Positions 34,784 to 43,714 of a DNA stretch of 55,485 bases are shown one piece after another. The position numbers were made by a program, and so were the translations under genes. The stretch spans positions 1-55,485 of the forward strand of contig JADKEV010000030.1 of NCBI GenBank assembly GCA_016717855.1. Direction: 5' to 3'. Within the stretch, counting starts at the first letter, position 1. Every line of letters begins with the position of its first letter. The notes beneath the pieces are model-generated. The model was not told the DNA's origin. It searched no databases and saw only the letters and a program-made list of their open reading frames with translations. The stretch is from Betaproteobacteria bacterium (GTDB lineage: Bacteria > Pseudomonadota > Gammaproteobacteria > Burkholderiales > Casimicrobiaceae).

Positions 34784-35845
34784 CTATTCACCCAGCACCG
34801 CCAGCCGGTAGCCGAACAGCGCATTCTCGGCGACCAGCCGTGGATTGAGCGGATGCGCCAGCAGGGAGCGCTCGCGCAACACTGTCCGATGATAGCGGAG
34901 GATGGAGCGCGGCGCCACCGTCGCGCCCAGCTTCGACAACTGCGGGGCGAAGTCGGGGTGGTAGCGCGGCGCGGCGCCCGCCGCGCACGCCGAAAGGTCG
35001 TAGCTCCACGTCGCGAGCAGGTCGAACCACGCCTGCAGGCGTGCCTTCCTCACGGCACGGGCGCCCGCGTCGACTTCCGCTCCCATGCCGATCACCGACA
35101 GCCGGCGCGGCTCCGCCAGCCGGTTCAGGAAACGGACCCGCTCGTCCTGGTAGGCCTCGTCCTTCATGGTCAGCGCCTTGAGCGGCGCGCCGCCGGCTTG
35201 CGCGAGCAGCAGCAGCGGCGCGGCGGCGCCCTGCGCGGCCAGCCACGCGGCGGCCTCCGCGGGCGGCGGCTGCGGCGCGGGCAACCTGCGGCAGCGGCTG
35301 ATGATGGTCGGCTTCAACAAGCGCAACTGGTGGCTGACCAGCAGGAAGTAGGTCGCCTGCGGCGGCTCCTCCAGCGACTTCAGCAACGCGTTCGCGGCCT
35401 GCGTGTTCATTTCCTCGGCGAGATAGATCATCACCACCTTGGCGCCCTGCCGGTGCGAGGTCAGGTACATGAACCCGTCGAGCAGCTCGCGCACCTGATC
35501 GATCACGATCTCGTCCCGCAGCCGTAATTCGCCGGTGTTGTCCTTCTTGGGGGCGTACTCCCGCTTCACCAGGCGGAAGTCCGGATGCCCGCCGGTCAGG
35601 AACAGGTGGCAGGCATCGCATTGCCCGCAAGCCAGCCCCGCCGCGGTTTGCCGGCACAGCAAGCCCTGCGCCAGGTGCAGCCCCAGCCGCCGCAGCCCCG
35701 TGCCCGCGGGGCCGTGCAACAGCGTCCCGTGATGCCATTGCGCGCGCTGGGCCAGCATCGCGGCCAGCGGCGCGCGCTGCCACGGCAACAGCGGCGCAAC
35801 GGAAAATTCCGGGGCTGGAACGTCGGCGTCGTCGGCGGCGGCCAT
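34784..35845 (-). CDS. holB: DNA polymerase III subunit delta prime
   Basis: HolB is the non-ATP-hydrolysing wrench subunit of the clamp loader. The 353-residue product has the P-loop remnant GPAGTGLRR (45-53) lacking the Walker lysine, as is normal for delta prime. A zinc module follows (Cys64, Cys73, Cys76, Cys79), then NALLKSLEEPP and the SRC-type arginine finger region ISRCRRLPAP. It is preceded by tmk with a 56-base gap. Confidence 0.94.
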   Translation of the reverse strand: MAAADDADVPAPEFSVAPLLPWQRAPLAAMLAQRAQWHHGTLLHGPAGTGLRRLGLHLAQGLLCRQTAAGLACGQCDACHLFLTGGHPDFRLVKREYAPKKDNTGELRLRDEIVIDQVRELLDGFMYLTSHRQGAKVVMIYLAEEMNTQAANALLKSLEEPPQATYFLLVSHQLRLLKPTIISRCRRLPAPQPPPAEAAAWLAAQGAAAPLLLLAQAGGAPLKALTMKDEAYQDERVRFLNRLAEPRRLSVIGMGAEVDAGARAVRKARLQAWFDLLATWSYDLSACAAGAAPRYHPDFAPQLSKLGATVAPRSILRYHRTVLRERSLLAHPLNPRLVAENALFGYRLAVLGE

Positions 35846-35901
35846 TCAGGCGCCCGCGTTCAGGATGGGCACCGCACCGCGGACGGCGGACGCAGACCTG
35901 C

Positions 35902-36510
35902 TCATAGCGCGTCGATCACGCGCTTGATCGCGGCGCGCACGTCCGCGACCGGCTGCGTGCTGTCGATGGTGCGAAAGCGTGCGGGATTTTGGGCCGCGCG
36001 CGCCACGTAGGCGCCGCGCACCCGCTCGTGAAACGCGGCCTGTTCACTCTCGAACTTGTCGAGCGCGCCGTGCCGCGCCAGGCGCACCGCGCCAACCGCC
36101 ACCGGCACGTCGAACAGTAGCGTCAGGTCCGGCTGGAAGCCGGGATGCGTCCACGCCTCGAGCGCCGCGAGCCGGGACAGCGGAATCCCGCGGCCGCCGC
36201 CCTGGTACGCGATGGTCGCGTCGGTGAAGCGGTCGCAGACGACCCATTCGCCCCGGTCCAGCGCCGGCCAGATCACGCTCTCCAGATGTTCGCGGCGAGC
36301 CGCGAACATCAGCAGCGCCTCGGTGGACGGCGCCATGGCCTCGTGCAGCAGCAACTCGCGCAGCCGTTCGCCCAGTGGCGTCCCGCCGGGCTCGCGGGTC
36401 ATCAGCGCAACCGCTCCCGAGCGCGCGGCGACCAGTTCGCGCACGTACGGCACGTGCGTGCTCTTGCCGGCGCCGTCGATGCCCTCCATGGTGATGAACT
36501 TGCCGCGCAT
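35902..36510 (-). CDS. tmk: Thymidylate kinase
   Basis: Tmk phosphorylates dTMP to dTDP in the cytoplasm. The 202-residue product has the P-loop GIDGAGKST (residues 10-18), REPGGTPLGERLRELLL, and DRFTDATIAYQGGGRG with the DRY-type motif (here DRF). The length is standard. ATG 36510 lies 11 bases after the mltG stop, so the two are cotranscribed. Confidence 0.97.
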   Translation of the reverse strand: MRGKFITMEGIDGAGKSTHVPYVRELVAARSGAVALMTREPGGTPLGERLRELLLHEAMAPSTEALLMFAARREHLESVIWPALDRGEWVVCDRFTDATIAYQGGGRGIPLSRLAALEAWTHPGFQPDLTLLFDVPVAVGAVRLARHGALDKFESEQAAFHERVRGAYVARAAQNPARFRTIDSTQPVADVRAAIKRVIDAL

Positions 36511-36521
36511 GTTTGCTCTTC

Positions 36522-37505
36522 CTAGCGCCCGCCGCGTTGGTACTTGTTGACCGCGCGGTTGTGATCATCGAGATTGGTCGAGAACTGGCTGCTCCCGTCG
36601 CCGCGCGCGACGAAGTAGAGGTAGCGGGTCCGGTCCGGATGCAGCGCCGCGTCGAGCGAGGCCTGTCCCGGCAGCGCGATCGGCGTCGGCGGCAGCCCGG
36701 CGCGCGCGTAAGTATTGTAGGGGGTGTCGGCCTCCAGGTCGCGCTTTCTCAGGTTGCCGTCGAAGTCGGCGCCCATCCCGTAGATCACCGTCGGGTCGGT
36801 CTGCAACCGCATCCCCAGTCGCAGCCGGTTCACGAACACCGAGGCGATCTGCGCGCGATCCCGGCCCTGCCCCGTCTCCCTTTCGACGATCGAGGCCATG
36901 ATCAGCGCCTCGTACGGGCTCGCATAAGGGAGATCCGGGTCGCGGGACTGCCAGCCGGCGAGCAGCCGCTCCTGCATCGCGCGGTACGCGCGGCGGTAGA
37001 CGGCCGTGTCCGGACTGCCGGGGGCGAAGTGATACGTGTCGGGGAAGAACAGGCCCTCCGGATGCGCTTCGGCCACGCCCATCCGCCGGAGCGCCTCCGG
37101 CAGCGCGAGTTGGGCCACGGTTTGCCTGAGCTGCGCTTCGCCGGCAAGCGCGGCGCGCATCTGCTCGAAGGTCCAGCCCTCGACAATGGTCAGCGCGACC
37201 TGCGCGCCGTCGCCCGCGGTGAGCATGTCCAGCACCGCGAGCGGCGTCGCCGCCGCTTCGAACTCGTAGCTCCCCGCCTTGATCTGCCCGTCCTTGCCCC
37301 CGATGCGCATCAGCCAGACTAGCGGCTCGGCGGCGACGATGACACCCTTTTCGTGCAACTCGCGCGCCACCGCGCGAGCGCTGGTTCCCGGCTTGATCGA
37401 CAGCGCCACCGGCACGGCCAGCGCCGGCGCGTACCATAGATACGCGCCGGACATGGCGCAAGCCAGCAATACCAGCACCGCGACTGCCCGCACCACAATG
37501 TTCAA
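36522..37505 (-). CDS. mltG: Endolytic murein transglycosylase MltG
   Basis: MltG is an inner-membrane lytic transglycosylase that cuts nascent glycan strands and sets their length. After a single membrane helix (AVAVLVLLACAMSGAYLWY) come a LysM-like module and the YceG catalytic domain, with the active-site Glu in IMASIVERETG and the motif NRLRLGMRLQTDPTVIYG. The N-terminus is uncertain: there is no nearby ATG. TTG 37505 has GGGA six bases upstream and lies about 30 bases after a minus-strand TATAAT; GTG 37496 is possible. It heads the tmk-holB-pilZ-tatD series. Confidence 0.92.
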   Translation of the reverse strand: MNIVVRAVAVLVLLACAMSGAYLWYAPALAVPVALSIKPGTSARAVARELHEKGVIVAAEPLVWLMRIGGKDGQIKAGSYEFEAAATPLAVLDMLTAGDGAQVALTIVEGWTFEQMRAALAGEAQLRQTVAQLALPEALRRMGVAEAHPEGLFFPDTYHFAPGSPDTAVYRRAYRAMQERLLAGWQSRDPDLPYASPYEALIMASIVERETGQGRDRAQIASVFVNRLRLGMRLQTDPTVIYGMGADFDGNLRKRDLEADTPYNTYARAGLPPTPIALPGQASLDAALHPDRTRYLYFVARGDGSSQFSTNLDDHNRAVNKYQRGGR

Positions 37506-37539
37506 GTTGAATCCCGTGACGACACCGGTCGAGAGCGGA

Positions 37540-37547
37540 ATTATAAT
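37540..37547. promoter_or_regulatory. Shared palindromic -10 element (mltG / gspG)
   Basis: ATTATAAT is its own reverse complement and provides a perfect TATAAT on both strands: 37545-37540 for mltG and 37542-37547 for gspG. It is the only AT-rich spot between the divergent genes. No clear -35 box was found on either side. Confidence 0.5.
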
Positions 37548-37583
37548 GGCTGGATGCTGTTTCACCCGACGAAAGCGATGTTC

Positions 37584-38042
37584 ATGCGCGCCACCCTTGT
37601 GCAACAACGAACGGATTTTCCCACCCGGCGCCGGCGCGGCTTCACGCTGATCGAAGTGATGGTCGTGATCGTGATCCTCGGCATCCTCGCCGCGCTGGTC
37701 GTGCCCCGCGTGCTCTCGCGCCCCGACGAGGCGCGCGCGGTTGCAGCGAAGCAGGACCTGGCCGTGATCGGCCAGGCGCTAAAGCTGTACCGGCTGGACA
37801 ATCTGCGCTACCCGAGCGGCGAGCAAGGACTCAATGCGCTGGTCGTCAAGCCCGAGACCGCGCCGTTGCCGCCGAACTGGAAGACCGGCGGCTATCTCGA
37901 GCGCCTGCCCAAGGACCCGTGGGGCAACCCGTACGTGTACGTCAACCCGGGGCTGCACGGCGAAATCGACGTGCTGACCTACGGCGCGGACGGCAAGCCC
38001 GGCGGCGATGGCTTCGACGCCGACATCGGATCGTGGCAATAG
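37584..38042 (+). CDS. gspG: Type II secretion major pseudopilin GspG
   Basis: GspG is the main subunit of the type II secretion pseudopilus. The product has the prepilin peptidase site RRRRG-FTLIE with Glu at +5, a hydrophobic helix (VMVVIVILGILAALVVPRVL), and the calcium-loop region with WGNPYVYVNPGLHGEIDV and GADGKPGGDGFDADIGSW. I chose ATG 37584 because it has GAAAG eight bases upstream and lies well after the -10 box. ATGs at 37554 and 37578 are possible. It starts the gspGHIJKLMN operon. Confidence 0.95.
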   Translation: MRATLVQQRTDFPTRRRRGFTLIEVMVVIVILGILAALVVPRVLSRPDEARAVAAKQDLAVIGQALKLYRLDNLRYPSGEQGLNALVVKPETAPLPPNWKTGGYLERLPKDPWGNPYVYVNPGLHGEIDVLTYGADGKPGGDGFDADIGSWQ

Positions 38043-38515
38043 CCGCCGCCGCGCGCGGCGCCCGCGGATTCACGCTGATCGAGCTGCTGGTGGTGGTGAT
38101 CGTGATCGGGCTGGGCGCCGGGCTGATCACGCTCTCCATGGGCCACGACGGCGCGGCCCGGCTGCGCCAGGAAAGCGAGCGGTTGCGGGGCGCGCTGGAG
38201 CACGCCGCGCAGCTGGCGCAGTGGCGGCGCGCCCCGCTGGTGTGGGAGGCCGACGCGGGCGGCTACCGCTTCCTCGCCGCGACCCCGGAGGGCCTGTGGC
38301 AGGAAGAGCCGGACCCCACGCTCGCGCGCCACGCCTTCCCCGACGACATGCGGCTCCACGCGAGCGGGCCGGCCGGCGATCCCGCGCCGTTGCGCCTGTT
38401 GCTGCGCGCGTCGGGCCGCAATGACCCGTACGCGCTGGTCGTCGAGTCGCCGGCGGGCCGCTGGGCGCTGCAAGGCGATCCGCTCAACCGCGTGCGGGCG
38501 GCGCCGGCCCCATGA
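38033..38515 (+). CDS. gspH: Type II secretion minor pseudopilin GspH
   Basis: The 160-residue product has prepilin cleavage site GARG-FTLIELLVVVIVIGLG and a GspH-type C-terminal domain (RLRQESERLRGALEHAAQLA, APLVWEADAGGYRF, SPAGRW). The GTG at 38033 overlaps the end of gspG by 10 bases and gives a normal 12-residue leader; no ATG is available nearby. Its stop overlaps the gspI start (ATGA). Confidence 0.88.
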   Translation: MAIAAAARGARGFTLIELLVVVIVIGLGAGLITLSMGHDGAARLRQESERLRGALEHAAQLAQWRRAPLVWEADAGGYRFLAATPEGLWQEEPDPTLARHAFPDDMRLHASGPAGDPAPLRLLLRASGRNDPYALVVESPAGRWALQGDPLNRVRAAPAP

Positions 38516-38874
38516 CCCGGCGCCGCGGCTTCACGCTGATCGAGGTCATGGTCGCGCTCACCGTGCTGGCCGTCGCCTTCGCCGCCGGCTATCGCGCGCT
38601 GGGGCAGTCGACCAACAACGCCGAGCTGCTCAAGCGCCGGGCGCTGGCGCAGTGGGTGGCGCAAAACCAGCTGGCGCAGATGCAGATCAGCCGGACGACG
38701 GTCACCGCCGGCGCCGGCGCGGCGCGCCAGGCGGGCCTCGACTTCATCTGGCGCACGACGCTCACCGCGACGCCCAATGCTTCGTTCCGCAAGGCGGAGA
38801 TCGTCGTCGCCGACCCGGCGCAGCCGGACTACCAGCTCGCCCGGTTGAGCGCCTACCTGAGCGCGCCGCAATGA
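38512..38874 (+). CDS. gspI: Type II secretion minor pseudopilin GspI
   Basis: This 120-residue pseudopilin has a short leader (MTRRRG-FTLIEVMVALTVLA) and a typical GspI body: LLKRRALAQWVAQNQLAQMQ, then FIWRTTLTATPN. With GspJ and GspK it forms the initiating tip of the pseudopilus. It overlaps gspH upstream and gspJ downstream by four bases each. Confidence 0.94.
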   Translation: MTRRRGFTLIEVMVALTVLAVAFAAGYRALGQSTNNAELLKRRALAQWVAQNQLAQMQISRTTVTAGAGAARQAGLDFIWRTTLTATPNASFRKAEIVVADPAQPDYQLARLSAYLSAPQ

Positions 38875-39452
38875 GCGCAATTGCCGGGCGCGCGCGGCGG
38901 CGGGGCTTCACGCTGATCGAGGTGCTGATCGCGCTGGCGATCATGGCCACGCTTGCCATCACCGGCTACCGGGCGCTGTCGGGCATGCTCGAAGGCGAGC
39001 AGCGGGTGTCTGAGGAACGCGAGCGCTGGCGGGGGCTCGACTTGTTTTTCGCGCGGCTGGAACACGATCTCGGCCATGCGCTGCCGCGCGCGTATCGCAT
39101 CGGCAATACCGCCATGCCGGCGCTGTACCTGCGCGATAACGCGCTGGCCTTCGTCCGCGGCAATCTGGGCGAGCCGCCGCAGCGCATCGGCTACCGGTGG
39201 CAGGAGGGGCGCATCGATCTGCTGTACTGGCCGCAGCTCGACGCGCCGGCGGCGACGGCGCCGGCCGCGTATCCGGTGGCCGAGGGCGTTGACGCCTGGG
39301 AGGTGTCGTTCGCCAATCGTGCCGGGGAGTGGCTCGAGCGCTGGGGCGAGGTCGGGCCGCAACTCGACGAGCCGCCGGCGCCGCGCGGGGCACGCATCGT
39401 GCTCACCCTCCACGACGGCACGCGGGTCGAGCGCGTGCTCGCGTTGCAATGA
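38871..39452 (+). CDS. gspJ: Type II secretion minor pseudopilin GspJ
   Basis: The 193-residue product has leader MSAIAGRARRRG-FTLIEVLIALAIMA and the GspJ body LDLFFARLEHDLGHALPRAY, then LAFVRGN, YRWQEGRIDLLYW. It belongs to the GspI-J-K tip complex. The gspK ATG at 39449 overlaps its stop codon. Confidence 0.94.
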   Translation: MSAIAGRARRRGFTLIEVLIALAIMATLAITGYRALSGMLEGEQRVSEERERWRGLDLFFARLEHDLGHALPRAYRIGNTAMPALYLRDNALAFVRGNLGEPPQRIGYRWQEGRIDLLYWPQLDAPAATAPAAYPVAEGVDAWEVSFANRAGEWLERWGEVGPQLDEPPAPRGARIVLTLHDGTRVERVLALQ

Positions 39453-40383
39453 GGACCGCGCCGGGCGGCGCCGCGCGGCGGGTGCCGCGCTGGTGCTGGC
39501 GATGCTGCTCGCCGCGCTGGCCAGCAGTATCGTTGCCGGACTCCTGTGGCATCAGCAGCTATGGCTGCGCCAGTACGACTTCCAGCGTGACCAGTCGCAG
39601 GCGCAGTCGCTGGCCCGCTCTGGGCTGGACTGGGCGCGCCTGATCCTGCAGGAAGACGCGCGCAGCAGCGCCATCGACCACTTCGGCGAGCAATGGGCGA
39701 TCAGGCTGCCGCTGAGCCCGCTCGACAACGGCGAGATCGGCGGCGAGATCACCGACCAGCAGGGCTTGTTCAACGTCAACGTGCTGGTCAGGGACGGCGT
39801 GCTGCAGCAGGACGCGGCCGCGCGCTACGGGCGGCTGCTGGCGCTGCTCGGCCTGCCCGCGGCGCTGGGACCGGCGCTCGCCGACTGGCTCGATGCCAAT
39901 GGCGAGGTGACGCCGGGCGGCGGCGCCGAGGATAGTGCTTATGTCGCGCTGCAGCCGCCGCGCGTGGCGGCCAACCGGTCGCTGGTCACTCCCGACGAGC
40001 TGGCGCTGGTCGCAGGCTATACGCCTGAAGTGCTGGCCCGGCTGCGGCCATTCGTCACCGCGTTGCCTTCCGCGGCCGGCGGTGCGATCAACGTAAACAC
40101 GGCCCCGCCCGAGGTTCTCGCCGCGACCATCGAGGGATTGCCGCTGGCCGACGCCAACCGGCTGGCCGCGAGCCGCGGCAACAAGCCCTTCGTGACCATT
40201 GCGGACTTTCGCTCGCGGCTGCCCTCGGGCATCCCGGTGAACGAACTGGCATTGGCCGTGTCCAGCGCGGCCTTCGTCGTTCGCGTCGAAGTGCGGCAGG
40301 GCGAGGTGCGCGCCACCGGCCTCGCGCTGGTCGTGCGCGAAGGCGGCCCGTGGCCGCGCGCCGTGTGGCAGATGATAGAGTAG
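39449..40383 (+). CDS. gspK: Type II secretion minor pseudopilin GspK (single-base frame break near N-terminus)
   Basis: GspK is the large tip pseudopilin. The body is clear: hydrophobic stem GAALVLAMLLAALASSIVAG, then QSQAQSLARSGLDWARLIL, ITDQQGLFNVN, two saposin/HhH-like modules and AINVNTAPPEVLAA. The ATG at 39449 overlaps the gspJ stop as expected for this operon but reads MRTAPGGAARRVPRWC, out of frame with the body. One base missing in the GC-rich stretch 39471-39481 would join them; the full extent of 935 bases is one short of a multiple of three. Without repair, translation would have to begin at GTG 39493 or ATG 39502 and lose the leader. Confidence 0.88.
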
Positions 40384-40388
40384 CGCCG

Positions 40389-41627
40389 ATGAGTGTGTTG
40401 CATCTTTTCCTGGCCGGCGACGGTGTCTGTGACTGGGACCTGCAGGCCGGGCGTCGCGGCGGCACGGCGCCGCCCGCCGGCCCCAGCCGCGGCGAGAACA
40501 CGCCCCATGCCGCGCTGCCGCGCGCGGACCGCAGCATGCTGGTGGTGCCGGCAGCGCGCATGCGCACGCTGCTCGTTGCCGTGCCGCCGACACCGGCGGC
40601 AAAACTCCCGGCGGTGGTGCGCTTCGCGCTGGAGGAGCAGCTCGCCGGCGCGGTCGAAGCGCAGCATGTGGTGATCGCGGCGCAGAAGGAGCGCGCTGCC
40701 GTGGTTCATGTGCTCGACCGCCGCTGGCTGCAGGATGCGCTCGCCAGTCTCGCCCGTCACGGCGTGCGCCCGGCAACGGCCGTCGCCGAAAGCGACCTCG
40801 CCCCGCGCGCGCCGGATGCGCTGGGCACCTGGATATGGCGCGACGACGGCGGCTTTCTGCTCGAAGCCGGCGGGCGCGTTACCGTGCTGGACCAGAGCCC
40901 GGACGCGCTTCCCTCCGGACTGCTGCTGGCATTGCGCCGTGCCGTTCCGCCCGCCGCGCGTGGCGAGACCGCACCGCCGGACGTGCGCGTGGTCGTACGC
41001 GGGCCGGCCGCGCTGGCCGGGCGTTGCGCGGCGTGGTCGCGCGCCACCGGCGTGAGCTTCGCCATCGAACCCGAATGGACCTGGCGCGATGCGGCGCCGG
41101 TTGCCTTGGCCAGCGCGGCCAATCTGCTCACGCCGGAACTCGATTCCGGCGCGGCGCCGGTGATCGCAGGCAAGGGGCCGCGCGTGCTGCGCCAGGCGCT
41201 GTGGTGGCTGCTGGCCGCCCTGCTGCTGCACGCCGGCGCCAGTGCCGCCGAGTGGGCGACGCTCACGTGGCGAAAGGCCGCGATCGAGCGCGACATTCGC
41301 GCGGCCATCGCCTCCGCCGCGCCCGGACTGACCGGCGACCTCGACGCGGCCTGGCGCAAGCACTACGCCGCGGCGCGCCACCGGCTGGGCAAGACCGCCC
41401 CCGACGATGCGCTGCCCCTGCTCGCGGAAGCCGCCGCGGCATTGCCCGATCTGCCGCCGGGCGCGCTGCGGGTGATCAGCTTCGACGCCGGGTCGCTGAC
41501 GCTGGATTTCGACCGGTCGGCCGCGGGAGCGATCGCCGCCGCGCGGCCGGTGTGGCAGGACCGCGGGCTCGCCGTGCTGCAGGCGGATGCGCCTGGCGGC
41601 CTGCGCGTCAGGTTCGCGCGGCAATGA
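40389..41627 (+). CDS. gspL: Type II secretion inner-membrane platform protein GspL
   Basis: GspL links the cytoplasmic GspE ATPase to the membrane platform. The 412-residue product has an actin-like cytoplasmic domain (MSVLHLFLAGDGVCDWDL; LVVPAARMRTLLVAVPP), one membrane helix near residue 275-295 (ALWWLLAALLLHAGASAAEW) and a periplasmic ferredoxin-like domain. It follows gspK and overlaps gspM (ATGA at 41624). Confidence 0.9.
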   Translation: MSVLHLFLAGDGVCDWDLQAGRRGGTAPPAGPSRGENTPHAALPRADRSMLVVPAARMRTLLVAVPPTPAAKLPAVVRFALEEQLAGAVEAQHVVIAAQKERAAVVHVLDRRWLQDALASLARHGVRPATAVAESDLAPRAPDALGTWIWRDDGGFLLEAGGRVTVLDQSPDALPSGLLLALRRAVPPAARGETAPPDVRVVVRGPAALAGRCAAWSRATGVSFAIEPEWTWRDAAPVALASAANLLTPELDSGAAPVIAGKGPRVLRQALWWLLAALLLHAGASAAEWATLTWRKAAIERDIRAAIASAAPGLTGDLDAAWRKHYAAARHRLGKTAPDDALPLLAEAAAALPDLPPGALRVISFDAGSLTLDFDRSAAGAIAAARPVWQDRGLAVLQADAPGGLRVRFARQ

Positions 41628-42106
41628 GCGCGCACGCCGCCATCGCCGCCTGGCGCAACCGGCCGGCGCAGGAACGCTGGCTGATCGGCCTGCCGGCGGT
41701 CCTGCTGCTCGGGGCCGTGCTCTACATCGCCGTGTGGGAGCCGCTGCACGGATCCATCGCGCGCCTGCGCGGCGCCTTGCCGGCGCTCGAAGCGCGGCGC
41801 GCCGTCATCGTTGCGCAAGCCGCGGAACTGCGCGCGCCGTCCGGCGCCGCGGCACCCGCCTTCAGCACCGCCACCGTGCAGGCGGCGCTCGATCGCCGGC
41901 AACTCACGGGCGCCCTGCCCACGCTGGAAACCATGGATGGAGGCCGCGCGCGCCTTGCCTTCGCCAAGGTCCCGTTTCACGCGGTCTGGCCGCTGCTGCA
42001 GGACCTGCAGGTGGATCGCGGCATACGCATCGTGTCGCTGCGCGTCGACCGGCTCGATGGCGGCAATGTCCGCCTCGAGGCGGTCCTCGGCGCGGGCGAG
42101 CGCTGA
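41624..42106 (+). CDS. gspM: Type II secretion platform protein GspM
   Basis: The 160-residue product has a cytoplasmic stub, one membrane helix (WLIGLPAVLLLGAVLYIAVW, about residues 19-38), a coiled coil and a small periplasmic ferredoxin-like domain ending GNVRLEAVLGAGER. It partners GspL. It overlaps gspL by four bases and is six bases from gspN. Confidence 0.9.
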   Translation: MSAHAAIAAWRNRPAQERWLIGLPAVLLLGAVLYIAVWEPLHGSIARLRGALPALEARRAVIVAQAAELRAPSGAAAPAFSTATVQAALDRRQLTGALPTLETMDGGRARLAFAKVPFHAVWPLLQDLQVDRGIRIVSLRVDRLDGGNVRLEAVLGAGER

Positions 42107-42112
42107 AGCGCG

Positions 42113-42862
42113 ATGGGGCGCATCCTGCTGCTGCTGGCCCTGGTGGCGATCGCCCTCGCGGTGCAGGCGCCCGCGTGGTTGCTGGCCCGCACTCTCGAGG
42201 AGCAAAGCGGCGGCACGCTCAGCCTGCGCAACGCCACCGGCACGGTTTGGCGCGGCGAAGCCGACGCGGCTATCCGCGGCCAACCCGCCGCTCGGCGCGA
42301 TCATGCGCTGGGTCGGCTCGCCTGGCGTGTCGAGCGGCTGGACTGGGGCCGGCGCGCGCTGCAGCTGACCGTGCGCCAGCCTCCTGCCGGCGCGCCGCCG
42401 GTCACGCTTGCGCTGGGCGCGGAGCGCATCCGCTTTGCGGGCAGCGTGCGGCTGCCAGCCGCCAGCGCCGGCCTGCACCGGCTGTTGGCGGGGTGGACGC
42501 TGGGGGGTGAGGTAAGCGTCGACAGCGATGGTGTGGAGTGGGCGGCCGGCGCAGGCGCCGGCACGATGACGGCGCTGTGGCGGAATGCCACGCTGGCGCC
42601 GCCGGACCTGCCCGGCGGCTTTGCGTTGGGCGAGGTAACCGCGCGCATCGCGCTCGGTGGCACCGCGCCCGCCGTATCGTTGCGCAATAGCGGCGGCGAC
42701 ATCGAACTCTCCGGGGAAGGTTCCGCGCAGTCCGGCAAGATCGCGTTGTTGTTCCAGCCGCGCGCCAGCGCCACCCCCGCCCAGACGGCCTGGCTGCAGT
42801 CGCATACAATGGGGCGCACGCCGCGCGGCTATTCCGTCGAGACCGGCTGGCCCGGGCGCTGA
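42113..42862 (+). CDS. gspN: Type II secretion protein GspN
   Basis: This 249-residue protein has an N-terminal membrane helix (MGRILLLLALVAIALAVQAP) and a beta-rich periplasmic body with the GspN features LSLRNATGTVWRGEADA, LGRLAWRVE and ISLRNSGGDIELSGEG-like repeats. GspN is present in only part of type II systems and its precise role is unclear. It is the last recognisable gsp gene here; gspC, D, E and F are not in the window. Confidence 0.88.
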   Translation: MGRILLLLALVAIALAVQAPAWLLARTLEEQSGGTLSLRNATGTVWRGEADAAIRGQPAARRDHALGRLAWRVERLDWGRRALQLTVRQPPAGAPPVTLALGAERIRFAGSVRLPAASAGLHRLLAGWTLGGEVSVDSDGVEWAAGAGAGTMTALWRNATLAPPDLPGGFALGEVTARIALGGTAPAVSLRNSGGDIELSGEGSAQSGKIALLFQPRASATPAQTAWLQSHTMGRTPRGYSVETGWPGR

Positions 42863-42952
42863 TGGGCAGGCGCTCGCAAGCCGCCGGGCGCGCGCCCCGC
42901 GCAGCCGCCGCCACGAGCGTCGCCAGCCCGGCCGGCAGCGCCGGAAACTCCC

Positions 42953-43714
42953 TTGCCCCCGGCGCCGAGCGCCGCCGCCGCCCGGCGGTGGGCCGCGGTC
43001 GATTGCTTCCGCGGCGGCGCGATCCTGGCGATGATCGCGTATCACTTCTGCTTCGATCTGGCGTGGAACGGCTGGCTGGTTGCCGACTTCGTCAATGACT
43101 GGCGCTGGATCTGGTTCCGGACGCCGATCCTCGGCTCATTCCTGTTCATCGCCGGCGTCAGCCTGGGGCTGGCCGAGGCGCGCGGACAAGGCAATGCGCA
43201 GTTCTGGCGCCGCGTCGGCATCATCGCCGGCGCGGCGGCGCTGGTCTCGCTGGGAAGCTACCTGATGTTTCCGGAGAGCTTCATCTACTTCGGCGTGCTG
43301 CATGCGATCGCACTGATGAGCGTGCTGGCGCGCCCGGTGGCGCGCCGCGGTGCGTGGACCATCGCACTCGGGCTCGTCGTGCTCGCCATCGGCATCACCG
43401 TCCAGCATCCGCTGTTCGACCGGCCGTTGCTGCATTGGGTGGGCTTGATGACGGTCAAGCCGCGCACCGAGGATTACGTTCCGCTCTTCCCCTGGTTCGG
43501 CTTGCTGCTGATCGGCGCCGGCGCCGGCGCGTGGATCGCGCGGGAGCGGCGCACAGCGGAGCGGCTGGGGACGTGGAAGGCGCCGCGCGCCCTCGGCTGG
43601 ACGGCCTGGCTGGGCCGGCACAGCCTCGCGGTCTACCTGCTGCATCAACCGCTGCTGCTGGGTGCGATGCTGCTCGTGCGCCACCTTCTCCAGGCGCCCG
43701 TCCATCCCGGATAG
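42953..43714 (+). CDS. DUF1624 / heparan-alpha-glucosaminide N-acetyltransferase-like membrane protein
   Basis: This is an integral membrane protein of about 250 residues with seven or so hydrophobic helices. It begins VDCFRGGAILAMIAYHFCFD, the signature of the DUF1624 family related to the catalytic part of heparan-glucosaminide acetyltransferase. It ends LGRHSLAVYLLHQPLLLG. The reaction is unknown in bacteria. The start is uncertain: TTG 42953 has GGAAA five to six bases upstream. An ATG at 42862 overlapping the gspN stop is in another frame and would need an indel in the CGCCGCCGCC stretch near 42970. Confidence 0.85.
   Translation: MPPAPSAAAARRWAAVDCFRGGAILAMIAYHFCFDLAWNGWLVADFVNDWRWIWFRTPILGSFLFIAGVSLGLAEARGQGNAQFWRRVGIIAGAAALVSLGSYLMFPESFIYFGVLHAIALMSVLARPVARRGAWTIALGLVVLAIGITVQHPLFDRPLLHWVGLMTVKPRTEDYVPLFPWFGLLLIGAGAGAWIARERRTAERLGTWKAPRALGWTAWLGRHSLAVYLLHQPLLLGAMLLVRHLLQAPVHPG

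Noticed and set aside
34784..35845. Missing Walker lysine in HolB as a sign of inactivation
   Set aside because: Delta prime subunits normally have a non-functional P-loop.
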